Positions 55,742-64,000 are shown, counted from the stretch's first letter. The stretch: 64,000 nucleotides of DNA from Emcibacter sp. (GCF_963675455.1 NZ_OY776217.1:1094001-1158000); one strand, 5' to 3'. Notes: generated by a model not told the origin, from the letters alone. Numbers and translations: made by a program.

Positions 55742-55768
55742 TTGACTCTTTAGTATTATTGACTCTTT
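55742..55768 (+). promoter_or_regulatory. Direct repeats upstream of amine dehydrogenase operon
   Basis: TTGACTCTTT occurs at 55742-55751 and 55759-55768, 17 bp apart. The second copy could serve as a -35 element with TATTTA 17 bp on. The repeats may be activator sites. Confidence 0.4.
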
Positions 55769-55833
55769 TTGATCATTTTGCTATTTAGGACGAGTGTACT
55801 AATTTATTTATGATAAATACGCGGGAGTTGGAA

Positions 55834-56997
55834 ATGAAGAGGAAAGCCCTGATTGGTGCCCTGTGTGCAGTTGCCATGTGGCCGGCTGCGGGTCATGCAG
55901 AACTTGAAATCGAGGAGATTCCCAATGTGGCGACCCTCCCGGCCGATTATCCGACAGACTGGATTTTTGTGGCGGACGGCAACTTCAATGCGATGATTGA
56001 CGGCAAGGTGATCCTGATGGACATCGCCTCCGAAAACAGAAATTACAAAGGATCCTTCGGGGCGGCCATGTTCGGCGCCTTCCTGCAGTCGAAAGACGGC
56101 AAGGAGCTTTATGTGGGCGAGACCTTCTACAGTCGCGGCACTTACGGGGAGAAGACCGATGTCCTGGTCATCCTTGACAAGGAAAATCTGGCGCCCGTTG
56201 ATGAAATTATCCTTCCCGGCGCCAAGCGCGGCCAGTTCATGCCCCAGAAAGGCGCCATGCAGCAGACCAATGACGGCAAATTCGTTCTGGTTTTCAATTT
56301 TACCCCTGCCGCATCGGTTTCCGTGATCGATATTGCCGCCCGCAAGATTGTCAATGAAATCCCGACCCCGGGATGCAGCATGATTTATCCGACAGGCAAG
56401 CGCGGTTTCGCCACTATGTGCGGTAACGGCACCATGCTCAGCCTGGTGCTGGACGACGACGGCAAGGTTGCTGAAAAGTCGACCACCGAAAGCTTTAACA
56501 ACATTGACGACAATGCGATGTTCATGAAAATGGGCATGATTGACGGCGTCGCCTACTTCCCGACGTTCCTCGGCGATGTGGTTCCAGTCGACCTGAGCGG
56601 CAAGGCAGCTAAAAACCTTCCGGCCTGGTCCCTGATTCCTGAAGAGGACAAGGCCAAAAACTGGCGTCCGGGCGGCTGGTATCTGGTTGCCGATGACAAA
56701 AACGGCCACCTTTATGTCCTGGTTCATGAGGACGGGGTTGAAGGCAGCCACAAGAATGGCGGTTCCGAAGTCTGGGTCTATGATGTGAAGAAAAAGAAAC
56801 GGGTGCAGCGGATCAAGCTGGATACCTGGGGTATTTCCATCGAGGTGACCAACACCAAAAAACCCATGCTGGCGGTGGTCAATGCGGAATTCAAACTCGA
56901 TGTATATGACGCAGCTTCCGGCAAGTTCATTCGCAATATCAGCGTCAATGACGCCGGTACGCCCTTTATCATGTACGCGGTTGAGGAAAACCAGTAA
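55834..56997 (+). CDS. aauB: Aralkylamine/methylamine dehydrogenase heavy subunit (TTQ enzyme)
   Basis: 387-residue periplasmic beta-propeller subunit. The start at 55834 (MKRKALIGAL) has GGGAG 6 nt upstream; a longer ATG at 55810 is less likely. Signal peptide about 1-22 (GHA). Repeated blade motifs such as FVADGNFNAMIDGKV, SGKFIRNISV and TWGISIEVTNTKKPMLAVV match MauB/AauB heavy subunits. It forms a heterotetramer with the light subunit encoded three genes on. Its stop overlaps the next gene by 1 nt. Whether phenethylamine, tyramine or methylamine is the substrate cannot be decided. Confidence 0.9.
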   Translation: MKRKALIGALCAVAMWPAAGHAELEIEEIPNVATLPADYPTDWIFVADGNFNAMIDGKVILMDIASENRNYKGSFGAAMFGAFLQSKDGKELYVGETFYSRGTYGEKTDVLVILDKENLAPVDEIILPGAKRGQFMPQKGAMQQTNDGKFVLVFNFTPAASVSVIDIAARKIVNEIPTPGCSMIYPTGKRGFATMCGNGTMLSLVLDDDGKVAEKSTTESFNNIDDNAMFMKMGMIDGVAYFPTFLGDVVPVDLSGKAAKNLPAWSLIPEEDKAKNWRPGGWYLVADDKNGHLYVLVHEDGVEGSHKNGGSEVWVYDVKKKKRVQRIKLDTWGISIEVTNTKKPMLAVVNAEFKLDVYDAASGKFIRNISVNDAGTPFIMYAVEENQ

Positions 56998-57551
56998 TGC
57001 TGGACCCGGTCGTTACCATCACCGGAAGTCTGTTTGCCGGGCTGTTGCTGATTGTGTCAGCCCTGCACAAGATCCGTCACCTGGATGATTTCCGCCGGGC
57101 TGTCGAGGGATATGAAGTCCTGCCCCGCCCGCTGGTGATTGTGCCGGTTCTGACATTGCCTCTGGTGGAAGCTGTTGCCGGTATCGGCCTGCTGGTGCCT
57201 GTGACCTCGGCGTATGCCGGGATGCTGGCGGCCGGGGTTTTCCTGGCCTATGGCCTGCTGATTTCCGTATCCCTCTATCGGGGCAAGCAGGAAATCGATT
57301 GTGGCTGCCATTTCGGGCAGCGGGAAAGCCGTCTCAGTCTGTGGATGGTGCCGCGGAATATCGCTTTGGCCCTTGTGGCGCTGCTGCCGGTTATGCCGAC
57401 CACAGCTCGGGGTTTCTATCTGGCTGATTTTATCAATATTGCCGGCGGAGTACTGTTTCTCGGACTAATGTATATGTGCCTGGAGGAACTTCTGTCCAAC
57501 AGGTCGCATTATGTAAACTATATTTTGAAGAAGGAGCAGCTGCATGGTTGA
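56997..57551 (+). CDS. mauE: MauE-type membrane protein
   Basis: 184-residue inner-membrane protein with about five helices and the conserved CGCHFG near residue 101. It is needed with MauD for disulfide-rich light subunit maturation. Overlaps heavy subunit (1 nt) and MauD (8 nt) genes. Confidence 0.9.
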   Translation: MLDPVVTITGSLFAGLLLIVSALHKIRHLDDFRRAVEGYEVLPRPLVIVPVLTLPLVEAVAGIGLLVPVTSAYAGMLAAGVFLAYGLLISVSLYRGKQEIDCGCHFGQRESRLSLWMVPRNIALALVALLPVMPTTARGFYLADFINIAGGVLFLGLMYMCLEELLSNRSHYVNYILKKEQLHG

Positions 57552-58146
57552 AGCTCTGGTGATCTCCCAGGTTTTCCTGTGGATTGCAGTGATCGGACTC
57601 GGGGTGCTTTGTTTCGCCCTGACCCGCCAGATCGGGGTATTATACGAACGTATCGCCCCGGCCGGCGCCCTGTCCATGAACGAGGTGCTGAAGCCGGGCG
57701 AAGATGCTCCGGCCATGTCTCTGCCGACCCTGACCGGGACCCTGCAGGAAATCGGTGGTATACGGGACGGCAAGCGCAGCCAGCTGCTGTTTTTCCTGTC
57801 GCCTGACTGTCCAGTCTGTAAAAGTCTGCTGCCGGCCGTCAAGTCCATTCGCAAGGCGGAAAGAGACTGGCTCGATATTGTTCTGGCCAGCGACGGCAGC
57901 GACCAGGCCCATAAGGAATATGTCAAGGCCCAGGGGCTTGAGGATTTCCCCTATGTAAATTCTGAAATTCTCGGGCGCCAGTTCGGCATTGCCAAGCTGC
58001 CCTATAGTGTGCTGATTGATGAAAACGGCAAGATCGCCTCTATGGGACTGGTCAACAGCCGTGAGCATCTGGACAGCCTGTTTGTGGCCAAGCAAAAAGG
58101 TGTGCATTCCATACAGGATTATCTCAACAAACGTGAACCGGCCTAA
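57544..58146 (+). CDS. mauD: MauD-type thioredoxin-fold maturation protein
   Basis: 200 residues: an N-terminal membrane anchor (about 5-25), then a thioredoxin fold with active site SPDCPVCK at about residue 84. It should form or isomerise the six disulfides of the light subunit in the periplasm. The order B-E-D-A matches known aau and mau operons. Confidence 0.92.
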   Translation: MVEALVISQVFLWIAVIGLGVLCFALTRQIGVLYERIAPAGALSMNEVLKPGEDAPAMSLPTLTGTLQEIGGIRDGKRSQLLFFLSPDCPVCKSLLPAVKSIRKAERDWLDIVLASDGSDQAHKEYVKAQGLEDFPYVNSEILGRQFGIAKLPYSVLIDENGKIASMGLVNSREHLDSLFVAKQKGVHSIQDYLNKREPA

Positions 58147-58165
58147 AGGGATTTGGAGAGAAACG

Positions 58166-58714
58166 ATGAGTATCTTAGATAAACTGACTGAAAAAATGGC
58201 CCGTAAAGTGGCCCAGAAAAGTTCCCGTCGCGGTTTTCTGGCCGGTTTCGGCACGGCTCTTGTCGGCGCGACCGCCTTTCCGGTTCTGCCGGTGGCCCGG
58301 GCCTCGACAGGATCCGGCGGTGGCTATCCCGGCGTGGCACCGCAGAGCACCGGTAATCCGGAAGACCCGGGTGATCCGACAAGCTGCGATTACTGGCGGT
58401 ATTGCGCCATTGACGGTTTTCTCTGCAGCTGCTGCGGCGGCAGCCAGAGCGCCTGTCCTCCCGGTACTGAAATGAGCCCCATTACCTGGATCGGCACCTG
58501 CCAGAATCCGGCTGACGGCAAGAATTATATCATTTCCTACAACGACTGCTGCGGTAAAACCAGCTGCGGGCGCTGTATGTGCAACCGCAACGAAGGCGAC
58601 CGGCCGATGGTTCGTCCCCAGGCCAACAACGACACCAACTGGTGTCTGGGCACGTCCAGCAACATTTACACCTGTTCCACTGCCGTGATTATCGGTCTGG
58701 CGCTGGAGCAGTAA
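58166..58714 (+). CDS. aauA: Aralkylamine/methylamine dehydrogenase light subunit (TTQ)
   Basis: 182-residue catalytic subunit. The start at 58166 has GGAGAG 5 nt upstream; a longer frame start at 58016 lies in MauD. A twin-arginine signal (SSRRGFL, residues 19-25) exports the folded protein. The TTQ tryptophans are W108 (PITWIGTC) and W159 (TNWCLG), spaced 51 apart as in Paracoccus MADH (57 and 108). Numerous cysteines (CSCCGG, DCCG, CGRCMC) match the six-disulfide pattern. It is strongly diagnostic for a quinone-cofactor amine dehydrogenase. Confidence 0.95.
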   Translation: MSILDKLTEKMARKVAQKSSRRGFLAGFGTALVGATAFPVLPVARASTGSGGGYPGVAPQSTGNPEDPGDPTSCDYWRYCAIDGFLCSCCGGSQSACPPGTEMSPITWIGTCQNPADGKNYIISYNDCCGKTSCGRCMCNRNEGDRPMVRPQANNDTNWCLGTSSNIYTCSTAVIIGLALEQ

Positions 58715-58715
58715 C

Positions 58716-59192
58716 ATGCGGAAGATTTTTGCAGCCGTTTTTTGCCTCGGCCTGGGGGTGGCAACCCTGGCGTCTGCGGCCCCGGCCAAGACCGGCGAGC
58801 AGCTCTATAAACGGTGTTCCGCCTGTCATCTGGACACCGGCGAGGGTGTGCCGGGATCCTATCCCGCCATTGCCGGACGGCTGAAGCCGCTGGCGGTCAG
58901 TGAGGCGGGCCGGGAATATCTGGTGCTTGTGCTCAAGGCCGGCCTGATGGGGCCTCTCACCGTGGACGGGGTCTCCTACAGCAGTATGATGCCGGCCCAG
59001 GCGGCGGCCCTGAAAGAGGGCGGGATTGCCAAGGTGCTTAACTATGTAATGGAAGACCTGAACGGTTTTGCCGGTGATGAGAACTGGACCCCCTTCACCG
59101 AAGAGGAAGTGAAAACCATCCTCGGGAAAAACCCGAAAGTCCGTGCCCGCGACGTTTTGCAGAAACGGGCGGACGTCTTCGGGTCCGAATAG
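58716..59192 (+). CDS. Periplasmic c-type cytochrome
   Basis: 158 residues: signal peptide (about 1-22) and one haem site CSACH at 34-38; a GVSYSSMMPAQ Met may be the axial ligand. It starts 1 bp after the light subunit stop. It probably accepts electrons from the amine dehydrogenase in place of amicyanin or azurin. A role in TTQ formation is possible since mauG is missing. Confidence 0.88.
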   Translation: MRKIFAAVFCLGLGVATLASAAPAKTGEQLYKRCSACHLDTGEGVPGSYPAIAGRLKPLAVSEAGREYLVLVLKAGLMGPLTVDGVSYSSMMPAQAAALKEGGIAKVLNYVMEDLNGFAGDENWTPFTEEEVKTILGKNPKVRARDVLQKRADVFGSE

Positions 59193-59202
59193 GAGAATAA
59201 GT

Positions 59203-59649
59203 GTGACCGGCAGAATCCTTCAAAAGCTTGTGTTGACAGTTTGTCTGTCCGGCCTTTTCGGGCTGACAGCTGTGTCTTCAGGTCATGCCGGGAATCTGCC
59301 GCCGAAAGTCAACTGGATGCTGAACTGCCAGGGCTGTCATAAACCTGATGCCAGCGGTGTGGACGGGGAAGTTCCGTCCATGAATGGCTATGTATCCAAA
59401 TTCCTGACTGTCGACGGCGGGCGGGAATATCTCTCCCGGGTGCCGGGAGTTGCCTTTTCCCCGCTTTCGGATCAGCAGACGGCGGAACTTTTGAACTGGA
59501 TGCTGGCGACCTATGATCCGGAAAACCTTCCCCGGGACTTCAAACCCTACAAGGAGGAGGAAGTCCATCGGCTGCGCCAGGATCCTTTGATGACTGATGC
59601 TGCTCCTGCTGCCCGACAGCACCTGATGGATAAACTTGCAGCGCAGTAA
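59203..59649 (+). CDS. Second periplasmic c-type cytochrome
   Basis: 148 residues starting with GTG at 59203; AGGAG at 59191-59195 is 7 nt upstream. Signal peptide to about 29 (GHAG), one haem site CQGCH at 42-46. It is the last gene of the amine dehydrogenase operon before a terminator. The two cytochromes share the VDGGREYL/SEAGREYL block and may form a chain or a complex. Confidence 0.85.
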   Translation: MTGRILQKLVLTVCLSGLFGLTAVSSGHAGNLPPKVNWMLNCQGCHKPDASGVDGEVPSMNGYVSKFLTVDGGREYLSRVPGVAFSPLSDQQTAELLNWMLATYDPENLPRDFKPYKEEEVHRLRQDPLMTDAAPAARQHLMDKLAAQ

Positions 59650-59693
59650 TTGGTTCTGGTTTAAATGTCTGCATTGTTGATTTTTGTCCGCTT

Positions 59694-59720
59694 TCGCCGG
59701 TTACGGCGAGGGTTATTTTT
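59694..59720 (+). terminator. Terminator after amine dehydrogenase operon
   Basis: TCGCCG (59694-59699) pairs with CGGCGA (59704-59709), loop GTTA, followed by TTATTTTTTATT. Confidence 0.75.
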
Positions 59721-59836
59721 TATTAATCAGGCTATTTTACTTGTCCGGTTGAAAAAACCAGGCCTCACACATATAATCGGCTTTCTAAAACAAATAAAAA
59801 CCAATTAATCTACGGTATCAAAAAAGGGAATGTCAT

Positions 59837-61084
59837 ATGTCCAGATCAGTTCTGTGGGGGCTGAGGAAAGCCGCTCTTACTATCCTTTTCAGTATTTTCT
59901 ATATGCCGGCAGTGTCTTGGTCGGCGGACAGTGACAAAGTTCAAATACCGGACAGTTTTCGGAACTATACAGCTTCGTCTGAATTGTCAGTAAACTATGA
60001 CGATCTGACGTCAGTTCTGAAAAGGACGGTACTTGTGACCGGTCGGTCGACCCGCGAGAAAGCCGAACGGTCCACCGCCTCTACGGGCACCCGGATGAAG
60101 GCCCAGAAGAAGGTCCTTACGGCACTTGAAGGTAACCGTTTTTTCTATGAAATTTTCAAGGAAGAAGAAAACCGAATTTGGCTGACGAAGATCAGGAAAA
60201 GCCTCGAGACCCTGCCGTCTGAGGCGCCCCTAGATCTTTTCAATCGTCGCGAACAGCTGGCCTACTGGCTCAACCTTTATCAGGTGGCATTGCTGGAACA
60301 ACTGACGGCGGATCCGGACAGGAAACTGAAAGACAAGGTTGTCGGCCGGAAAGCAGTGTTCAATAAAAAGATTCTCGATGTAGCCGGGGTGCCATTGTCG
60401 CTGAACGATATTCAATACAAGATTCTGGCGGTGAACTATGCGGACCAACCGCTGGTGATTTACGGTCTGCATCAGGGATATATTGGCAGCCCGAATATTC
60501 GCAAGGCGGCCTATACGGGAAAATATGTTTATGAGGACCTTGAAAAAAATGCCCGGGAGTTTATCAACAGCAATCGAGGAACATATAGCACTGATGTCAA
60601 GAAATTCAGGGTGTCGAGTTTTTACAAGCGTAACAAAGTGTTTTTCCCCGACTTTGAACAGGATCTGAAGCGCCACCTTTATCAGTTTATCAGTCCGTCC
60701 TATGAACACAAACTTGACAGGGCGGGAAAGATTGAGGCTGATATTGACGACTGGACCATCGTCAGCCTGACCGGTAACAGCCGGGCGTATGCGGGATCTG
60801 TTGCGACAAGCCGGGCGGCCATGCTGGATGCGGTTGTATCGGGCGGCCCCGGTTCCGGAATTACCAGTGAGAGCGGCCTGGGAGGTAGCCATCTGGCTGA
60901 CGGTATGGCGATGAATAACAATATGGAAAGTAGCCTGCGGGCCTACGGCCGTTTTGATCCGGCCGAATTTGAAATCCTGATGCAGCTTAATAAGAAACGG
61001 ATGGAAAGTACCGGGTCAGTGACCGTCGAGGAAGTGGACAAGAGCGAGCTCTCAAAAAGTAAGGAAAAGGAGGGCGATAAATAA
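59837..61084 (+). CDS. DUF547-domain secreted protein
   Basis: 415 residues with a signal peptide (about 1-33, SWSADS). The DUF547 domain (about 130-265) shows REQLAYWLNLYQVALLEQL and PLSLNDIQYKIL. The C-terminus is low-complexity and charged. DUF547 proteins have no established function. It has its own upstream AT-rich region and lies 188 bp after the cytochrome operon. Confidence 0.87.
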   Translation: MSRSVLWGLRKAALTILFSIFYMPAVSWSADSDKVQIPDSFRNYTASSELSVNYDDLTSVLKRTVLVTGRSTREKAERSTASTGTRMKAQKKVLTALEGNRFFYEIFKEEENRIWLTKIRKSLETLPSEAPLDLFNRREQLAYWLNLYQVALLEQLTADPDRKLKDKVVGRKAVFNKKILDVAGVPLSLNDIQYKILAVNYADQPLVIYGLHQGYIGSPNIRKAAYTGKYVYEDLEKNAREFINSNRGTYSTDVKKFRVSSFYKRNKVFFPDFEQDLKRHLYQFISPSYEHKLDRAGKIEADIDDWTIVSLTGNSRAYAGSVATSRAAMLDAVVSGGPGSGITSESGLGGSHLADGMAMNNNMESSLRAYGRFDPAEFEILMQLNKKRMESTGSVTVEEVDKSELSKSKEKEGDK

Positions 61085-61223
61085 TAATTGCCCTGCAAAA
61101 TTATTCCTCTTTGTCCGGGTGCATGGGGGAACATGCCAACTTTTATACTATGCTAGATCAGGGGCGCTTTGCAGTGTTGTCTGATTCAGCAGTTTCTTGT
61201 GGCAATAACGTGAGGGTCGTGTC

Positions 61224-61673
61224 TTGTCCCATAGTTATGACTATCCCCATCCGGCGGTGACGGTGGATATCATTTTGTTTTCTTTTCGCAATGACACTCC
61301 CCATGTGCTGCTGGTTCGCCGGGCACAGGATCCGTTCAAGGAAAAATGGGCCCTGCCGGGCGGTTTTGTCGATATCGACGAGGATCTGGAGCAGGCCGCG
61401 ATGCGGGAGCTGGAGGAAGAAACCGGTCTCACTGGTATTCCCCTGCAGCAGCTTCACACCTTCGGCGCAGTAAACCGGGATCCGCGGGAGCGGGTGATTT
61501 CTGTGGCCTATATGGCGGTGGCTCCGGCTGAAACGCCCGAAATTTGCGCCGGTTCAGATGCAGCCGAGGCGGGCTGGTTTCCTCTAACCGAACTTCCGGA
61601 CCTCGCTTTTGATCATGCAGAGATTATCGCTCTTGCCAAAGACCGCCTGCAGGCCAGGTCTGTTGCCCGTTAA
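61224..61673 (+). CDS. Nudix hydrolase
   Basis: 149 residues with the Nudix box G-x5-E-x7-REUxEExG: GGFVDIDEDLEQ then AMRELEEETGL. The start is TTG at 61224, with GAGGG at 61212-61216 seven nt upstream; no in-frame ATG precedes the conserved fold. Family members hydrolyse nucleoside diphosphates linked to another moiety, and ADP-ribose- or NrtR-type forms are likely. Its end overlaps the Lrp gene by 4 bp, tail to tail. Confidence 0.87.
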   Translation: MSHSYDYPHPAVTVDIILFSFRNDTPHVLLVRRAQDPFKEKWALPGGFVDIDEDLEQAAMRELEEETGLTGIPLQQLHTFGAVNRDPRERVISVAYMAVAPAETPEICAGSDAAEAGWFPLTELPDLAFDHAEIIALAKDRLQARSVAR

Positions 61674-62095
61674 CGATCGATCTTTGTGCTCAGGACCAGT
61701 GAGGTGGTGGTTTTTTCCACGCCGTCGATGGCATTGATGTCGTCCAGGGTTTCGTCGATTTCGGTCATGGTCGGGGCCTTGATGACAGCAATCATGTCAT
61801 AAGAGCCGCTGACCACATGCAGGCTGCGAATGGCGGCCATCTTTTTCATCTGGACGATGGCGTTTGCCGCTTGGCGCTGGTTCACACAGATCATCACATG
61901 GGCGGCAATCTGCTGCTGGCGGTATTCTTCGTGAAATTTGATGGTAAACCCGGAAATAATCTTCTTTTCCACCAGCCGGTTGATCCGGTCCTGCACGGTG
62001 GAGCGGGAGAGTTTGAGCTTGCGCGCCAGTGATGCCGTCGGTTCCCGACTGTCGAGGCGCAGCAGTTCCAGCAGTTTTTCATCTGTCTTGTCCAT
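61670..62095 (-). CDS. Lrp/AsnC-family transcriptional regulator
   Basis: 141 residues: an N-terminal HTH (LSRSTVQDRINRLVEKKII) and a C-terminal RAM domain (about 65-140) that binds amino-acid-like effectors. A 7-bp inverted repeat 8 bp upstream suggests autoregulation. It is close to the MBL/monooxygenase pair, which it may control. Confidence 0.92.
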   Translation of the reverse strand: MDKTDEKLLELLRLDSREPTASLARKLKLSRSTVQDRINRLVEKKIISGFTIKFHEEYRQQQIAAHVMICVNQRQAANAIVQMKKMAAIRSLHVVSGSYDMIAVIKAPTMTEIDETLDDINAIDGVEKTTTSLVLSTKIDR

Positions 62096-62103
62096 ACCAT
62101 CAC

Positions 62104-62124
62104 TTTAACGGATTAATCGTTAAA
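62104..62124. promoter_or_regulatory. Candidate Lrp/AsnC operator
   Basis: TTTAACG (62104-62110) and CGTTAAA (62118-62124) are exact inverted repeats with an AT-rich 7-nt spacer, 8 bp ahead of the regulator start and 141 bp before the MBL gene. Confidence 0.5.
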
Positions 62125-62265
62125 ATGTCCAGAATGTTCTGCAGATCAGCGAGTTTTCCATAGGGCTCTCCTGTCCCCCGGTATGGGGACAGACAGGCAG
62201 ACATGTGCTATGATATGTTCGCTTCATACTGGAATCATAATCTGTACAATTCAGGGAAAATACTT

Positions 62266-63225
62266 ATGGCAAAAGCTTTTGCATCCTCGGCCGATCTTGG
62301 CGAAAAAGTCGAAAAACTTGAAATTCTGGCGGACGGCGTGTATGCGCTGACGGCTGAAGGCGATCCCAATGTGGGCGCCATCGAAGGCGAAGATTTCATT
62401 GTCGCTTTTGAGGCCCGGGCGACCCCGGTGGCGGCGCAAGCCTGGCTCAAGCAATTACGGGAACATACCGACAAGCCGATTAAATATCTGGTGCTCTCCC
62501 ATTACCATGCGGTTCGCGTCCTTGGCGCGGCGGCCTTTGAGGCGGAAAGCATCATTGCCCATGAGAAAACAAAATTCCTCATTGATGAACGCGGCAAGCA
62601 GGACTGGGACAGCGAATACGGCCGGATGCCGCGCCTGTTCAAGGACCCGGACAGCATTCCCGGTCTCACTCACCCGGACATTACCTTCAATGACCGTCTG
62701 GAAATCGACTTGGGCGGCGACCGCGGTCAGCTGGTGCTGGAATATTGCGGACGCGGTCATACGGCCGGTGACATTGTCGCCTGGCTGCCGAAACATAAAA
62801 TCCTGTTTGCCGGCGACCTGATCGAGGCAGAAGCCGCCCTTTATACCGGTGATGCCTTCCATATGGACTGGGCCAGCGGCACCCTGGATAAAATCAAGTC
62901 TTACGGCGCCGAAGCCATCATGGGCGGTCGCGGCACCATTCCAAAAGGACGCGAAGCCTGTGACGCCGCGGTGGAACAGACCCGCGAGTTCCTGAACACC
63001 ATGATCGCCAAGGTCGGCGAAGTGCACAAGCGCGGCGGCAGCCTGAAAGAAGCGTTCCTCGCCACCCATGAGGCACTGGCCCCCAAATTCGGCCACTGGC
63101 CTATTTTTGAACACTGCCTGCCCTTTGATGTACAGCGCCTGTGGGACGAGTTCGACGGCATCGACTGGCCGCGCATCTGGACGGCCGAGCGTGACCTGGA
63201 AGTCTGGGACCAGCTGCAGGACTAG
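62266..63225 (+). CDS. MBL-fold protein with degenerate metal motif
   Basis: 319 residues. The start at 62266 has AGGGA 9 nt upstream; a longer ATG at 62203 lacks a good site. The fold has GRGHTAGDIVAWL and FAGDLIEAEAALY, but the usual HxHxDH reads HYHAVRVLG, so two metal ligands are lost. Zinc binding may be partial or absent. It is followed 27 bp later by an FAD monooxygenase gene, so the pair may act in phenolic ring degradation. The activity is unknown. Confidence 0.82.
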   Translation: MAKAFASSADLGEKVEKLEILADGVYALTAEGDPNVGAIEGEDFIVAFEARATPVAAQAWLKQLREHTDKPIKYLVLSHYHAVRVLGAAAFEAESIIAHEKTKFLIDERGKQDWDSEYGRMPRLFKDPDSIPGLTHPDITFNDRLEIDLGGDRGQLVLEYCGRGHTAGDIVAWLPKHKILFAGDLIEAEAALYTGDAFHMDWASGTLDKIKSYGAEAIMGGRGTIPKGREACDAAVEQTREFLNTMIAKVGEVHKRGGSLKEAFLATHEALAPKFGHWPIFEHCLPFDVQRLWDEFDGIDWPRIWTAERDLEVWDQLQD

Positions 63226-63252
63226 TTAAGGTAAAAAACAAGGGAGACTTTT

Positions 63253-64000
63253 ATGACTGCGAAGATTCAGCCTGTTTCGCAGGCGGGGATACCTGTCCGC
63301 AAACAATATACCTACAAGCGTCCCGCCGTCCTTGATCAGGGCGGCCGGGAAGAGCTGGAAGTTCTGATTGTCGGCGGCGGGCCCATCGGACTGACAGCCG
63401 GGCTGGATCTGGCCCGCAGGGGCTATCATGTGGTCATCCTCAACCAGATGGATATTCTGGCCGACGGATCAAAGGCGATCTGTTTCGCCAAGCAGGTGCT
63501 GGATGTGTACGACCGTCTGGGTGTGTCCAAACCGATCATGGACAAGAGCGTGATCTGGAACGTGGGCAAGGTCTTCTGGGGCGATCGCCCCGACCCCATC
63601 TATGAGTTCGATATGCTGCCGGTGAAAAACCAGAAAAACCCCGGCTTCATCAACCTGCAGCAATATTATCTGGAAGAATATCTGATCGACGAGCTGGAAA
63701 GCCTGGATAATGTGGAACTCCGCTGGAAGAATAAACTGACCACGTTGCAGCAGGATGAGGAGAAAGTCACCGCCACGGTGGAAACGCCGGACGGAGACTA
63801 TGAGGTGGACTGCAAATATCTGATCGCCTGCGATGGTAACAAGTCGCCGGTACGCACCATGCTCGGCCTGGATTTCGAAGGCCGGGTGTTTGAGGATAAT
63901 TTCCTGATTGCCGATATCAAGTTTCCGATGGAGCGCCCGTCCGAACGCTGGTTCTGGTTCGAGCCTGCCTTTAAAGGGCAAAGCGCCCTGCTGCACAAGC
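63253..64000 (+). CDS. FAD-dependent aromatic monooxygenase, partial at window end
   Basis: The first 249 codons of a PHBH-fold flavoprotein. The FAD site is LIVGGGPIGLTAGLDLARRG; the DG motif reads CDGNKSPVR. FINLQQYYLEEYL resembles MhpA-type 3-(3-hydroxyphenyl)propionate hydroxylases and related phenolic hydroxylases. The C-terminus lies outside the window. It is probably cotranscribed with the MBL-fold gene. Confidence 0.88.
   Translation, partial: MTAKIQPVSQAGIPVRKQYTYKRPAVLDQGGREELEVLIVGGGPIGLTAGLDLARRGYHVVILNQMDILADGSKAICFAKQVLDVYDRLGVSKPIMDKSVIWNVGKVFWGDRPDPIYEFDMLPVKNQKNPGFINLQQYYLEEYLIDELESLDNVELRWKNKLTTLQQDEEKVTATVETPDGDYEVDCKYLIACDGNKSPVRTMLGLDFEGRVFEDNFLIADIKFPMERPSERWFWFEPAFKGQSALLHK

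Overview
The window reads as a dense, roughly 57% GC (by eye) chromosomal segment of a heterotrophic alphaproteobacterium, probably marine. The basis is three large TonB-dependent receptors, a class I PHA synthase, many MarR regulators, acyl-CoA dehydrogenases, ring-hydroxylating oxygenase genes and alpha-type gene neighbourhoods. An Emcibacter/Kordiimonadales-like lineage is possible but is only an inference. I see no rRNA, tRNA, CRISPR array, transposase or phage gene.

Layout. 0-5 kb: a TonB receptor with a strong terminator, then a PQQ alcohol dehydrogenase fused to cytochrome c. 5-10 kb: PHA synthase (reverse) and an NDP-forming acyl-CoA synthetase fused to a GNAT acetyltransferase. 10-19.6 kb: an unusual nitrogen-metabolism locus. 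MarR and an M20 carbamoylase/amidohydrolase run in reverse. Divergent from them is a tightly overlapped run of a beta-sandwich membrane protein, a sodium:solute symporter, a 39-residue membrane protein, an aspartate-carbamoyltransferase homologue whose aspartate-binding motif is replaced, an AsnB-type amidotransferase and a TonB receptor. 19.7-23.5 kb: two stress-type small proteins, a ZIP metal transporter and a soluble triple-PAS chemoreceptor. 23.5-34.4 kb: a cyclase-family hydrolase and a catabolic series (MarR, crotonase, acyl-CoA dehydrogenase, RidA-like, glutaryl-CoA-type dehydrogenase, indolepyruvate oxidoreductase alpha/beta, MarR, old yellow enzyme).

34.4-36.9 kb is an accessory patch: a helix-hairpin-helix protein, a TMEM165/GDT1 cation exporter, small unknown genes, a decayed copy of the exporter's C-terminus and an AT-rich orphan gene. 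37-45.6 kb: a reverse operon (CoA ligase, Ltp2-like thiolase fold, DUF35, SDR, Rieske oxygenase alpha and beta), then MarR, DUF188 and two further acyl-CoA ligases. 47-52 kb: a LuxR-type response regulator, a hybrid histidine kinase, a FIST sensor and an aldehyde dehydrogenase, reminiscent of the Pseudomonas Erc/Erb alcohol-oxidation and NosP/NahK systems. 52.6-61 kb: a TonB receptor, TetR, and a tryptophan-tryptophylquinone (aralkylamine/methylamine-type) dehydrogenase operon with two cytochromes c but no mauG, then a DUF547 protein. 61-64 kb: Nudix, Lrp/AsnC, an MBL-fold protein with a degenerate metal motif, and the start of an FAD monooxygenase that runs off the window.

Overall the segment looks like an aromatic-compound and amine catabolic region. 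Periplasmic quinoprotein dehydrogenases yield aldehydes, an aldehyde dehydrogenase yields acids, three CoA ligases activate them, and dehydrogenases, crotonase, thiolase-fold and oxygenase enzymes degrade them, with surplus carbon going to PHA. The least explained part is the carbamoyltransferase/AsnB/symporter locus.
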